In this document: piece by piece, positions 48,469-56,858 of the stretch
Numbering within the stretch: the stretch's first letter is position 1
How the letters are laid out: each line of letters starts with the position of its first letter
NCBI RefSeq assembly: GCF_007655005.1
Contig: NZ_SZVW01000020.1
Location: 124,001 to 188,000 of the forward strand
Reading direction: 5' to 3'
From: Streptomyces tibetensis
GTDB lineage: Bacteria; Actinomycetota; Actinomycetes; Streptomycetales; Streptomycetaceae
DNA: 64,000 nucleotides
Position numbers and translations under genes: made by a program
The notes under the pieces: model-generated
Told to the model about the DNA's origin: nothing
What the model saw: the letters and a program-made list of their open reading frames with translations, nothing else
Database searches by the model: none

Positions 48469-49319
48469 GCGAGGCAGCCCTCGTCGCCCTGCGGGGCGCG
48501 TCCTTCGCCTACGAGGACGGCCCGGCCGTACTCAGCGGGCTCGACTTCGAGATCCGCGAGGGCCGCGCGCTGGCGCTGCTCGGCCGCAACGGCAGCGGCA
48601 AGACCACGCTGATGCGACTGCTCAGCGGAGGCCTGAAACCGCACGAGGGGCGGCTGACGGTCGAGGGGCGGCCGGTGGCGTACGACCGCAAGGGGCTGAC
48701 CCGGCTGCGGACCACCGTGCAGCTGGTGGTGCAGGACCCGGACGACCAGTTGTTCGCGGCGTCCGTCGAGCAGGACGTGTCCTTCGGTCCGCTGAACCTC
48801 GGCCTGGACGACACGCAGGTACGGGCGCGGGTGGCGGAGGCCCTGGCGGCCCTGGACATCACGGCCCTGGCCGACCGGCCGACCCATCTGCTCTCCTACG
48901 GACAGCGCAAACGCACGGCCATCGCGGGCGCGGTCGCCATGCGGCCGCGTGTCCTCGTCCTGGACGAGCCGACGGCCGGGCTCGACCCCGACGGCCAGGA
49001 GCGGCTCCTCACCACGCTCGACGGGCTCCGGGCCGCCGGCACCACGGTGGTGATGGCCACCCACGACGTCGATCTCGCCCTGCGCTGGGCCGACGACGCC
49101 GCGCTCCTCACCCCGTCCGGTGTCCGCACCGGGCCCGCGGCCACGGCACTGGCCCGCACGGATCTCCTCCGGGAGGCGGGGCTGCGTCTGCCGTGGGGTG
49201 CCGCGGTGACGGAACTGCTGCGGTCCCAGGGGCTGTTGACGGAAACGGAGCCGGGCCCGCGTACACCGGACGAGCTCGCCGTGCTCGCGGGAGGGCGGCT
49301 GGGGGCGTCCGGCGGGTGA
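48465..49319 (+). CDS. cbiO: Cobalt ECF transporter ATPase CbiO
   Basis: A 284-residue ABC ATPase: Walker A GRNGSGKTT near 42-50, Q-loop region VVQDPDDQLFAASVEQDVSFGP (typical of ECF A-components), signature LLSYGQRKR and Walker B VLVLDEPTAGLDP, then ATHDVDLA. It powers cobalt uptake with CbiMNQ. It is the last gene of the riboswitch-controlled operon. Confidence 0.93.
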   Translation: MSEAALVALRGASFAYEDGPAVLSGLDFEIREGRALALLGRNGSGKTTLMRLLSGGLKPHEGRLTVEGRPVAYDRKGLTRLRTTVQLVVQDPDDQLFAASVEQDVSFGPLNLGLDDTQVRARVAEALAALDITALADRPTHLLSYGQRKRTAIAGAVAMRPRVLVLDEPTAGLDPDGQERLLTTLDGLRAAGTTVVMATHDVDLALRWADDAALLTPSGVRTGPAATALARTDLLREAGLRLPWGAAVTELLRSQGLLTETEPGPRTPDELAVLAGGRLGASGG

Positions 49320-49416
49320 GTGTCACGCGGCGGTGAGCACGGCCTGGGCCGGCGGTCCCCCGGGCCGTGGCGCGACGCAGGCCGAAACGCGCTTGTCCGG
49401 CGTCGCACAACGGCAC

Positions 49417-49422
49417 TACGTT
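49417..49422 (+). promoter_or_regulatory. -10 element of a leaderless promoter
   Basis: TACGTT (TANNNT type) ends six bases before the GTG start at 49429. No Shine-Dalgarno sequence is present. Confidence 0.4.
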
Positions 49423-49428
49423 GCCGGG

Positions 49429-50085
49429 GTGGATCTCTTCTCCCGCACCTGGGCGGCGCTGCGCGCGGCGGTGGCCGATCTCTCCGACGAGGACTTCGGT
49501 CGGCCCTCCGGCTGTACGGGCTGGCTGGTGCGGGACCTGGTGTGTCATCTGATCGTCGACGCCCAGGACGTCCTGATCACCCTGGCCACCCCCTCCGACC
49601 GGGAGCCGACCCGTGACGAGCTGACGTACTGGGACGTCTCGGAGACTCCGCCGACCGGTGACGACCCGCTCGACGCGCTGACCGTCCGGCTGGCCGCCGC
49701 GTACGAGGATCCGGGCCTTCTGAAGTTCCATCTGGACGACGTCGGCTCCGCCGCCGGGCGTGCGGCCCTGCTCGCCGATCCGGCCGGCCGGGTCGGCACC
49801 CGGGACGAGGTCCTCACCGCGGGCGACTTCCTCTGCGCCTATGTCCTGGAGTGGACGCTGCACCACCTCGACCTGATCGCTCACCTGCCGGGCGCGAAGC
49901 TGCCGCCCGCGGAGGGGCTCCTCCGGTCCCGGGAGATGCTGGAGCGGATCGCGGGGGGCACGTTCCCGTCCTCCCTCCCCGATGCGGACGCGCTGCTGAT
50001 CGGCACCGGGCGGCGTGCGCCGACCGGGGCGGAGCAGGCCGAGCTCGGTGACCTGGCCTCCAGGGTGCCGCTGTACCTGGGCTGA
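49429..50085 (+). CDS. DinB / mycothiol-dependent maleylpyruvate isomerase-like protein
   Basis: A 218-residue protein of the MDMPI_N/DinB fold. It starts VDLFSRTWAALRAAVADLSDEDF, followed by GCTGWLVRDLVCHLIVDAQD, with a metal His, and LEWTLHHLDLIAHLPG, giving the ExxxH of the metal triad. Such proteins are thought to use mycothiol as a cofactor; the substrate is unknown. I chose the GTG at 49429 because family similarity begins there and a leaderless -10 fits; an upstream ATG at 49333 adds 32 unconserved residues. Confidence 0.8.
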   Translation: MDLFSRTWAALRAAVADLSDEDFGRPSGCTGWLVRDLVCHLIVDAQDVLITLATPSDREPTRDELTYWDVSETPPTGDDPLDALTVRLAAAYEDPGLLKFHLDDVGSAAGRAALLADPAGRVGTRDEVLTAGDFLCAYVLEWTLHHLDLIAHLPGAKLPPAEGLLRSREMLERIAGGTFPSSLPDADALLIGTGRRAPTGAEQAELGDLASRVPLYLG

Positions 50086-50157
50086 CTTCACAGTCGCGAA
50101 GCCGCTGTTCACAGGGCCCCCGTCGAACCACTCCGTCCCGGGTGGGAGCATGGCCGC

Positions 50158-50961
50158 ATGGACATCCGCCGCAGGAACAACGTCAACGTCATCGGCCCCG
50201 ACGGCGCGCCGGTGCTGCTCCTGGCCCATGGGTTCGGGTGCGACCAGAACATGTGGCGGCTGGTGGTACCGGCGCTTGCCGAGCGCTACCGAGTGGTGCT
50301 GTTCGACTACGTCGGGTCCGGCGGCTCGGACCTCGCAGTGTGGAGCGAGGAGCGGTACTCCTCGCTCCAGGGTTACGCCGCCGACGTCGTCGACGTCTGC
50401 GAGGAGCTGGACCTGGACCGGGCGGTGTTCGTGGGGCACTCGGTCAGTGCCATGGTCGGGGTGCTGGCGGCGCAGGCCGCGCCGGAGCGGATCGGGGCGC
50501 TCGTGATGGTGACCCCCTCGCCCTGCTACATCGACGACGAGGGCTACCGCGGCGGCTTCAGCACGGAGGACATCGACGAGCTGCTCGCCTCCCTGGAGGC
50601 GAACTACCTGGGCTGGTCGTCCGCGATGGCCCCGGTGATCATGGGCAACCCGGAGCGGCCGGAGCTGGGCCAGGAACTCACGAACAGTTTCTGCGCCACC
50701 GACCCCGACATCGCCCGGGTCTTCGCGCGTACGACCTTCCTCACCGACAGCCGCGAGGACCTGAAGGGCGTGTCCGTGCCGACCCTCGTGCTGGAGTGCG
50801 ATCAGGACGCCATCGCACCCCGGGAGGTCGGCGCCTACGTGCACGCGGCGATCCCCGCCTCCCGCCTGGTCACGCTCGACGCCACCGGGCACTGCCCGCA
50901 GCTCAGCGCACCGCAGGCCACCAGCGGGGCGATCCTCGACTTCCTGGAGTCCCTGAAGTGA
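50158..50961 (+). CDS. rsbQ: RsbQ-like alpha/beta hydrolase
   Basis: A 267-residue alpha/beta hydrolase closely patterned on RsbQ: NVIGPDGAPVLLLAHGFGCDQNMWR at the N-terminus, FDYVGSGGSDL, nucleophile elbow GHSVSA (Ser95), ECDQDAIAP (Asp) and TGHCPQLSAP (His). RsbQ is the partner that activates the PAS-phosphatase RsbP in the energy-stress branch of Bacillus SigB control, apparently by providing a small hydrophobic ligand. The next gene is just such a PAS-PP2C protein, with its ATG touching this stop (TGATG), which strongly supports the call. It also resembles the KAI2/D14 hydrolase group. Confidence 0.9.
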   Translation: MDIRRRNNVNVIGPDGAPVLLLAHGFGCDQNMWRLVVPALAERYRVVLFDYVGSGGSDLAVWSEERYSSLQGYAADVVDVCEELDLDRAVFVGHSVSAMVGVLAAQAAPERIGALVMVTPSPCYIDDEGYRGGFSTEDIDELLASLEANYLGWSSAMAPVIMGNPERPELGQELTNSFCATDPDIARVFARTTFLTDSREDLKGVSVPTLVLECDQDAIAPREVGAYVHAAIPASRLVTLDATGHCPQLSAPQATSGAILDFLESLK

Positions 50962-52283
50962 TGTGCCGCACGGGCGGCATACCGGAGCCCGCCGGGGCGG
51001 GGGGCGAGGCCACCACGGACGCGGCCTTCTCCGCGCTGCTGGAGGACAGCCCGGAGGACCTGTACGAGTCCGCGCCCTGCGGTTACCTGTCCACGATGAT
51101 GGACGGCACCATCGCCAAGATCAACGACACCCTGCTGGACTGGCTCGGCCTGCACCGTGAGGACGTGGCGGGCCGCAAGCGCTTCGCGGACCTGCTCACC
51201 ATCGGCGGGAAGCTGTACCACGAGACGCACTTCGCTCCGCTGCTGCGCATGCAGGGCGAGCTGCGCGGCATCGCCCTGGACATGCGGCGCCGGAGCGGCG
51301 GCCCGCTGCCGGTGCTGGTCTCCGCCGTGATCAAGCACGGCAGCGAGGGCGAACCGTTGCTCATCCGCATCACCGTCTTCGACGCCTCCGACCGCCGCGC
51401 CTACGAGAAGGAGCTCCTGCACCGCAGGCAGGAGGCCGAGCGGGCCCGCGCCGAGGCCGACGAGGCCCGGCGGCAGGCCGAGGCAGACCGGGCCAGGCTG
51501 GCCGACGCCCTCGCCGTCCTGCAGCGCTCCCTGGTGCCGGACTCGCTGCCCGCCGTACCGGGCCTGGAGACGGCCGTCCACTACCACACGGCGTCTCCGG
51601 ACCAGCTGGGCGGCGACTTCTACGACCTGTTCCCCGTGGCCGGTGACCGGTGGGCGTTCTTCCTCGGCGACGTGTGCGGCAAGGGCCCCGAGGCCGCGTC
51701 CCTCACCTCGCTGACCCGCTACACCCTGCGCGCGGCGGCCCACCACGACCCGGATCCGGCCTCGGCGCTGAGCACCCTGAACGCCGTCCTGCACGAGCGG
51801 TACACCGGCGACGGCAACCCCCGGTACTGCACCTGCATCTTCGGGATCGTCGAACCCGGAGGCGAACACGGGCGGACCGTGGTGCGCCTGGCCTCCGGTG
51901 GCCACCCGCCGGCACTCGTCCTGCGGACGGACGGCCGAGCCGAGTACCTGCCCACCCCGGGCGGTCTGCTCATCGGCGTCGTCCCCGGCGCTCCGATCGG
52001 CACGGCCGAGACCGTCCTGGCACCCGGTGACACGCTCGTGCTGTACACCGACGGCCTCACCGAGGCCCGCATCGGCTCCGGCCGCGACGAGCTGTACGGC
52101 GAGGACGCCCTGCACGCCTTCGCCACCGAGCACGCTCCGGCCGCACCCCGCGAGGTGATCACGGCCCTCACCGGGCTGCTGGAGGGTTTCGGCGACGGTC
52201 TCGACGACGACACCGCGCTCCTCGCCCTCGGCGTTCCTGCCGCCCCTTCCCCCATGTCCCCGGCAACGAGTCACACCTCATGA
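50961..52283 (+). CDS. rsbP: RsbP-like PAS/PP2C (SpoIIE) phosphatase
   Basis: A 440-residue protein with a PAS domain at about 20-145 (ALLEDSPEDLYESAPCGYLS, then TIAKINDTLLDWLG), a coiled coil rich in Glu/Arg/Ala at about 148-185 (LLHRRQEAERARAEADEARR) and a SpoIIE-type PP2C phosphatase from about 190 (LQRSLVPDSLPAVPG, GGDFYDLFPV, FLGDVCGKGPEA, DTLVLYTDGLTEA and DDDTALLAL with metal-binding Asp residues). It should dephosphorylate a STAS anti-anti-sigma factor, and one is encoded immediately downstream with a 4-base overlap. The PAS domain may receive a ligand from the RsbQ-like protein. Confidence 0.9.
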   Translation: MCRTGGIPEPAGAGGEATTDAAFSALLEDSPEDLYESAPCGYLSTMMDGTIAKINDTLLDWLGLHREDVAGRKRFADLLTIGGKLYHETHFAPLLRMQGELRGIALDMRRRSGGPLPVLVSAVIKHGSEGEPLLIRITVFDASDRRAYEKELLHRRQEAERARAEADEARRQAEADRARLADALAVLQRSLVPDSLPAVPGLETAVHYHTASPDQLGGDFYDLFPVAGDRWAFFLGDVCGKGPEAASLTSLTRYTLRAAAHHDPDPASALSTLNAVLHERYTGDGNPRYCTCIFGIVEPGGEHGRTVVRLASGGHPPALVLRTDGRAEYLPTPGGLLIGVVPGAPIGTAETVLAPGDTLVLYTDGLTEARIGSGRDELYGEDALHAFATEHAPAAPREVITALTGLLEGFGDGLDDDTALLALGVPAAPSPMSPATSHTS

Positions 52284-52612
52284 ACCCGCTCACCGTCAGA
52301 CAGCTCGACACCGCCACGGGACCCGTTCTGTACGTGGCCGGCGACCTGGACTTCGACCGGGCCCCCGTCCTGCGCAGCCGGCTCGACCAGGTGCCCCTGT
52401 CACCGGGGCAGTGCCTGGTCCTGGACCTGTCGGGCCTGGCGTTCTGCGACTCCTCGGGCATCACCGCCCTGCTCGCCGCACGCCAGCACGCCCTGGTCGC
52501 CGGCGCCGACATGGCGCTGGCCGCCGTACCGGCGAACCTGCTGCGCGTCCTCACCCTGGTCGGCCTCGACCAGGTCTTCACGCTGCGCCCGGACTCCAGC
52601 GCCGCGTCATGA
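52280..52612 (+). CDS. STAS-domain anti-anti-sigma factor
   Basis: A 110-residue STAS protein: VLYVAGDLDFDRAPVLRSRL, then LVLDLSGLAFCDSSGITALLAARQHA, where the conserved Ser in CDSSG is the phospho-acceptor, and a C-terminal half typical of RsbV. It is the likely substrate of the upstream phosphatase: unphosphorylated it would bind an anti-sigma kinase and free a sigma factor. No RsbW-type kinase or sigma gene is adjacent, so the partners are encoded elsewhere. The 3' end overlaps the convergent alcohol dehydrogenase gene by 6 bases. Confidence 0.92.
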   Translation: MNPLTVRQLDTATGPVLYVAGDLDFDRAPVLRSRLDQVPLSPGQCLVLDLSGLAFCDSSGITALLAARQHALVAGADMALAAVPANLLRVLTLVGLDQVFTLRPDSSAAS

Positions 52613-53617
52613 CCCGGCCCGGACGAAGACCGGTTTCAGGTGCTTCTCCGGCAGCGCCGCCGGCAGGTCCTCCCAGTCGATGACATGGGAGACGACCTTG
52701 CCGGGTGAGACGGCGCCGGAGGCGGCGAGCGCCAGGGCGTCGGGGATGTGGGCGCGTACGTTGTCGCGGGCGACGCGCAGGGTGACTCCGGTGAGGTACA
52801 TGTCGAGCAGGGGCAGTTCGCCGGGGCGGAAGTGGTTGCCCGCGCTCTCGCAGATCCCCTCGGGCGTCAGGCACTTGACGGCGAGGCCGAGCTGGTCGAC
52901 GCGGCCGGTCGCCTCGACGGCGATGTCGTAGCTCTGCGGCAGGGGTTCCAGGGTCTCGGCGGTGGTGGCACCGAAGTCACGGGCGAGGGCGCGGTGTTCG
53001 GGGTCGGGGTCGACGTAGAGCACCTCGGCGGCGCCGAGCGCGCGGGCGATGTCGCAGACGTACAGGCCGATGCTGCCGCGGGCGACGACCAGGACACGTG
53101 CCCCCGGGCGGGCGGTCAGGTGCGGGGCGACCAGGCGCCAGGCCAGGGACCAGTTGTCGCCGGCCGAGGCCAGGGCGACCGGGTCGAGGCCGGTGGGCAG
53201 GGGCACCAGCATGGCGTCGGCGTAGGGCACGCGGACCAGGTCGGAGAAGAGTCCGCCCCAGTTGCCGCCGATCGGCGCGCCGTACATCGCCATGTACGGG
53301 CCCGTGGTGCAGTGCGCGGTGAGTCCCGCCCGGCAGCGGTCGCAGGTGCCGCAGTTGATGGTCCAGGGGACGACGACGAGGTCGCCGGGGGCCACGGCGG
53401 TGACGGCGTCGCCGGTCTCGACGACCCGGGCGACGCACTCGTGACCGAGGGCGAAGGGCGGCTCGACGAAGCCATGACCGGCCAGGATGGCGGAGTCCAC
53501 GTCACACGGGGTGGCGGCGACCGGGGCCACGATCGCCTCGCCGTCGGACCGGAGCTTCGGGTCGGGCACCTCGCGCCACTCGACGGTGCGCTTGGCGATG
53601 TAGGTCAGTTCACGCAT
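52607..53617 (-). CDS. Zinc-dependent alcohol dehydrogenase family protein
   Basis: A 336-residue medium-chain dehydrogenase. The catalytic-zinc region has ATPCDVDSA and GHECVARV; the structural zinc site is CGTCDRCRAGLTAHC. The coenzyme region reads ARGSIGLYVCDIARALGA, with the first Gly of GxGxxG replaced, followed by an acidic residue (VDPD) suggesting NAD(H). The substrate is unknown. The gene overlaps the upstream tautomerase gene by 8 bases, forming a two-gene operon opposite a TetR gene. Confidence 0.87.
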   Translation of the reverse strand: MRELTYIAKRTVEWREVPDPKLRSDGEAIVAPVAATPCDVDSAILAGHGFVEPPFALGHECVARVVETGDAVTAVAPGDLVVVPWTINCGTCDRCRAGLTAHCTTGPYMAMYGAPIGGNWGGLFSDLVRVPYADAMLVPLPTGLDPVALASAGDNWSLAWRLVAPHLTARPGARVLVVARGSIGLYVCDIARALGAAEVLYVDPDPEHRALARDFGATTAETLEPLPQSYDIAVEATGRVDQLGLAVKCLTPEGICESAGNHFRPGELPLLDMYLTGVTLRVARDNVRAHIPDALALAASGAVSPGKVVSHVIDWEDLPAALPEKHLKPVFVRAGS

Positions 53618-54041
53618 CGGCCCGCCGCCCCTTCGCCAGGGCCACCAGATCGGCGTGGCGGATGACGGATCCGCCGGCGCCCCAGGTGCCGTCGGGCTGT
53701 TCGTGCACCAGGACCCACACGCGCAGGGCGTCGTCCGGGGTGAGTCCGGCGGCGGTCAGGACGGTCCGGGTCGCCTCCTCGACCAGTCCCGCCTTGCGGC
53801 GCTCGGACAGGGCGCCTTCGGGGACGGTGACCTCCACCAGGAAGCGGGGCGCGTCGTCCTCGGCGGTCGTCTGGGCGCCTTCGGGCAGTTCGACGAGATA
53901 GCTCCACGCCTGGGCGCGGAAGAACGCCGTGTCGGGTGCGCCCTCCCAGCGCAGCAGCGTCGCGGCGAGATCGCGCTGGACGCTGCCGCGGCCCTCCTCG
54001 GTCAGGGCACCGGCGGGAGCGGTGAGCCGGATCATCGGCAT
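53610..54041 (-). CDS. Tautomerase-superfamily protein
   Basis: A 143-residue protein with two short tautomerase-like halves: MPMIRLTAPAGALTEEGRG at the start and FLVEVTVPEGALSERRKAGLVEEATRTVLTAAG in the second half, then VWVLVHEQPDGTWG. The chosen ATG at 54041 leaves Pro as residue 2, the catalytic base of the 4-oxalocrotonate tautomerase superfamily after Met removal. GAGAGAGG precedes it. It is first in the operon with the alcohol dehydrogenase and is divergent from a TetR regulator. Confidence 0.82.
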   Translation of the reverse strand: MPMIRLTAPAGALTEEGRGSVQRDLAATLLRWEGAPDTAFFRAQAWSYLVELPEGAQTTAEDDAPRFLVEVTVPEGALSERRKAGLVEEATRTVLTAAGLTPDDALRVWVLVHEQPDGTWGAGGSVIRHADLVALAKGRRADA

Positions 54042-54085
54042 GGCGGACCTCTCTCCTCGGCCGCGCCGAACATCGGGCGACGCGG

Positions 54086-54140
54086 CTTTATGACAGTCGT
54101 TATAAAGCACGGCCACGCTAGACTATGACGACTGTTATGG
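54086..54140. promoter_or_regulatory. Two TetR operator candidates between tautomerase and tetR genes
   Basis: A near-palindrome at 54086-54107 contains TATGACAGTCGTTATA, and a second at 54124-54139 reads TATGACGACTGTTATG. Both contain ACAGTCGT or its complement ACGACTGT, flanked by TAT(A/G). The second overlaps TAGACT (54119-54124), a plausible -10 for the tetR gene. Two matching sites, one per promoter, suggest the TetR protein represses both itself and the dehydrogenase operon. Confidence 0.65.
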
Positions 54141-54166
54141 CCAGCGGGGCGGAAGGGATCGTGGAC

Positions 54167-54751
54167 GTGACCAAGCCGAGTCCGACGGCGCGTGAGCGGA
54201 TCGTGGCCGGTGCGGCCGACATGATCAGCCGACGCGGCCTGAACGCGACGAGCATCCGGGAGACGGCCAAGCACGCCCGGGCTCCGCTGGGCTCGACGTA
54301 CCACTACTTCCCGGAGGGCAAGCAGCAACTGGCCACCGAGGCGGTGCGCTTCACCGGGGCCTGGGCCGCCCGCAGCCTGCGCAGGGAGCTGGAGGCGGGG
54401 CCGGTCGCCGGACTGCGGGCCTTCCTCGACCTGTGGCGCGGGATCGTGGTGGACAGCGACTTCCGGGCGGGCTGCCCGGTCCTCGCCGTCTCGATCGAGG
54501 AGCCCCCGGCCGGCGAGACGCCCACCGCCCTGGCAGCGGCCGCCGGCGTCTTCGAGGAGTGGGAGGGCCTGCTGGCCGGGTCGCTGCGCGAGCACGGCGT
54601 CGAGCCCGAGCAGGCGGCCCAACTCGCGACACTGATCGTCGCGGCGGTCGAGGGAACGGTGGCCATGTGCCGCGCCAAGCGCAGTACGCAACCGCTGGAC
54701 CACACGGCCGCCCAGCTGCAGGCCCTCGTCCTCGGTGCGATCACCGACTGA
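54167..54751 (+). CDS. TetR-family regulator
   Basis: A TetR/AcrR protein of about 194 residues. The HTH lies near the N-terminus (SRRGLNATSIRETAKHARAPLGSTYHYFPEGKQQL), and the C-terminal domain resembles the LmrA/YxaF group (GCPVLAVSIEEPP, then LLAGSLREHGVEPEQAAQLA). I favour the GTG at 54167, behind GGAAGGG, because the ATG at 54125 lies inside an operator and directly abuts the -10. It is divergent from the tautomerase/alcohol dehydrogenase operon and probably represses it; the ligand may be a substrate of that pathway. Confidence 0.85.
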   Translation: MTKPSPTARERIVAGAADMISRRGLNATSIRETAKHARAPLGSTYHYFPEGKQQLATEAVRFTGAWAARSLRRELEAGPVAGLRAFLDLWRGIVVDSDFRAGCPVLAVSIEEPPAGETPTALAAAAGVFEEWEGLLAGSLREHGVEPEQAAQLATLIVAAVEGTVAMCRAKRSTQPLDHTAAQLQALVLGAITD

Positions 54752-55032
54752 CCGCACCGGCTTCGCAGGAGCCCGGCGGTCCGGGACTCGTTCCGGTCGC
54801 CCGCCCCCACCCCTGAGGGCGCTGCGTCCTCGCCCCGGCGCACGGGCACCCGCCCGCCGCGCCTCCTGGCGCTCCCCGCTCACCCCCGCCCGGCCGGAAA
54901 ACGCTTGGACGCCGCGACCGGCATCGCGGGACACTTCCGGACTCGACCCGAAACCTCACACATCCGTTGCGGCGATGGCCCCTGCCCGCACGCGCGGCGT
55001 GGCGGGCGGCCACAGAACGACACAGGGGTGGG

Positions 55033-56847
55033 ATGGAAACGCCGGAAACACACAGGGTATTACCGGGCAAGCGCTCGATGCTTCTCGCACTTCGCTACTA
55101 CGGACGGGAGTTGTCCCGGCTGCGCCGGTGGACGGCACCCGCGATGCTGCTCTCGGCGCTGGGCAACATCGGAATCAACTACGTCGCGCCGCTGATCGTC
55201 GCCAAGCTCGTCGCGGACATCGCGGGGAACAAGGACGTCACGGCCGATTCGACGCTGCCGTACGTGCTGGCCTTCGCGGGTGTCCTGCTGGTCGCGGAGG
55301 CACTGTGGCGCGTCGCCCTGCACTGCCTCACCCGTCTCGACGCCCTGGGCATCGAGCATCTGTACGTGGTCGGCATGGACGAACTCTTCGCCAAGGACGC
55401 CGCGTTCTTCCACGACAACTTCGCCGGTTCGCTGACCAAGCGGGTCCTCAGCTTCGCCTCCCGTTTCGAGCAGTTCGTCGACACGCTGACCTTCCAGATC
55501 ATGGGCAGCTTCGCGCCGCTGACATTCGGGGCGGTGGTGCTGTGGCGCTACGAACCGCTGCTCGTCGTCGGACTCCTGGTGATGATCGCGCTGACCGCGG
55601 TGCTGGTCGTGCCGCTCATCCGGCGGCGCCAGGCGCTCGTCGACCGGCGTGAGGAGGCGATCGCCCGGGTGTCGGGCCATGTGGCCGACAGCCTGATGAA
55701 CATGGACACGGTGCGGGCGTTCGCCGCGGAGGAGCGCGAGGCCGCCGAACACCGCTCCCGGGTCGCGACGTCACGCCGGCTCACCATGCGGTCGTGGGAC
55801 TACGGCAACCTGCGCATCGACACGCTCGTCGCGCCGATGTCCGTCCTGACCAGTGCGATGGGCCTGCTCCTCGCGGTGACGCTGGGCGGCGGCGCGCACG
55901 GGGTGGAGGCGGTCGTGGTCGCCTTCGCCTACTACAACAACGCGACCCGGATCATGTTCGAGTTCAACCAGATATACCGCCGTCTGGAGAGTTCGATGAC
56001 GGAGGCCGCGCAGTTCACCGAGCTGCTGCTGACGCCGCCGACCGTGCTCGACCCTCCGGATCCGGAGCCGCTGCGGTCCCGGGCCGCCGACGTCCGCTTC
56101 GAGAAGGTGACCTTCGCCCACCGGGGTGGCCGGCCGTTGTTCGAGGGGCTGGACCTGGCCGTGCCGAGCGGGTCGAAGATCGGCCTCGTGGGCCGGTCCG
56201 GCGGCGGCAAGACCTCACTCACCCGGCTGCTGCTGCGGATGACCGACATCGACGCCGGCCGCATTTTGATCGGCGGCCAGGACATCAGCCGAGTGCGCCA
56301 GGCCGACCTGCGCGGGCGGATCGCGTACGTACCGCAGGACCCGGCGATGTTCCACCGCAGCCTGCGGGACAACATCGCCTTCGCCCGGCCGGACGCCACC
56401 GACGCCGAGATCCTCCGGGCGGCCGAGGCGGCCCATGTCACGGAGTTCGCCGAGGCGTTGCCGGACGGCTTCGACACCATGGTGGGCGAGCGGGGCGTCA
56501 AGCTGTCCGGCGGTCAGCGCCAGCGGGTCGCCCTGGCGCGGGCGATCCTGCGGGACGCGCCGATCCTGCTGCTCGACGAGGCGACCAGCGCCCTGGACTC
56601 CGAGAGCGAAGTGCTGGTCCAGGAGGCGCTGTGGCGGCTCATGGACGGGCGGACCGCTCTGGTGGTGGCGCACCGGCTGAGCACGGTCGCCGGCATGGAC
56701 CAGCTCGTCGTCCTCGACCGCGGCCGGATCGTCGAGCAGGGCACCCACCAGGAGTTGCTCGCGATCGACGGTGCCTACGCCAAGCTGTGGCAGCACCAGT
56801 CGGGCGGGTTCCTCGACGACACCGCCGGGCGGGCCGAGGCGCTGTAG
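55033..56847 (+). CDS. ABC exporter, fused membrane and ATPase domains
   Basis: A 604-residue half-transporter. The membrane domain has six helices (about 20-320), including NYVAPLIVAKLVADIAG, an IMGSFAPLTFGAVVLW segment and RRRQALVDRREEAIA loops. The ATPase domain (about 350-590) has Walker A VGRSGGGKTS near 385, Q-loop YVPQDPAMF, signature KLSGGQRQRV, Walker B ILLLDEATSALD and the switch AHRLSTV. It exports a lipid, peptide or drug as a dimer; no partner half is nearby, so a homodimer is likely. A 280-base upstream gap shows no clear promoter. AGGGGTGGG precedes the ATG. Confidence 0.88.
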   Translation: METPETHRVLPGKRSMLLALRYYGRELSRLRRWTAPAMLLSALGNIGINYVAPLIVAKLVADIAGNKDVTADSTLPYVLAFAGVLLVAEALWRVALHCLTRLDALGIEHLYVVGMDELFAKDAAFFHDNFAGSLTKRVLSFASRFEQFVDTLTFQIMGSFAPLTFGAVVLWRYEPLLVVGLLVMIALTAVLVVPLIRRRQALVDRREEAIARVSGHVADSLMNMDTVRAFAAEEREAAEHRSRVATSRRLTMRSWDYGNLRIDTLVAPMSVLTSAMGLLLAVTLGGGAHGVEAVVVAFAYYNNATRIMFEFNQIYRRLESSMTEAAQFTELLLTPPTVLDPPDPEPLRSRAADVRFEKVTFAHRGGRPLFEGLDLAVPSGSKIGLVGRSGGGKTSLTRLLLRMTDIDAGRILIGGQDISRVRQADLRGRIAYVPQDPAMFHRSLRDNIAFARPDATDAEILRAAEAAHVTEFAEALPDGFDTMVGERGVKLSGGQRQRVALARAILRDAPILLLDEATSALDSESEVLVQEALWRLMDGRTALVVAHRLSTVAGMDQLVVLDRGRIVEQGTHQELLAIDGAYAKLWQHQSGGFLDDTAGRAEAL

Positions 56848-56858
56848 CGCGGGCTCGC

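Noticed and set aside
54752..55032. 280-base gap before the ABC exporter gene, checked for a small RNA or riboswitch
   Set aside because: Only scattered GC-rich inverted pieces are present; no conserved element or convincing promoter could be identified.
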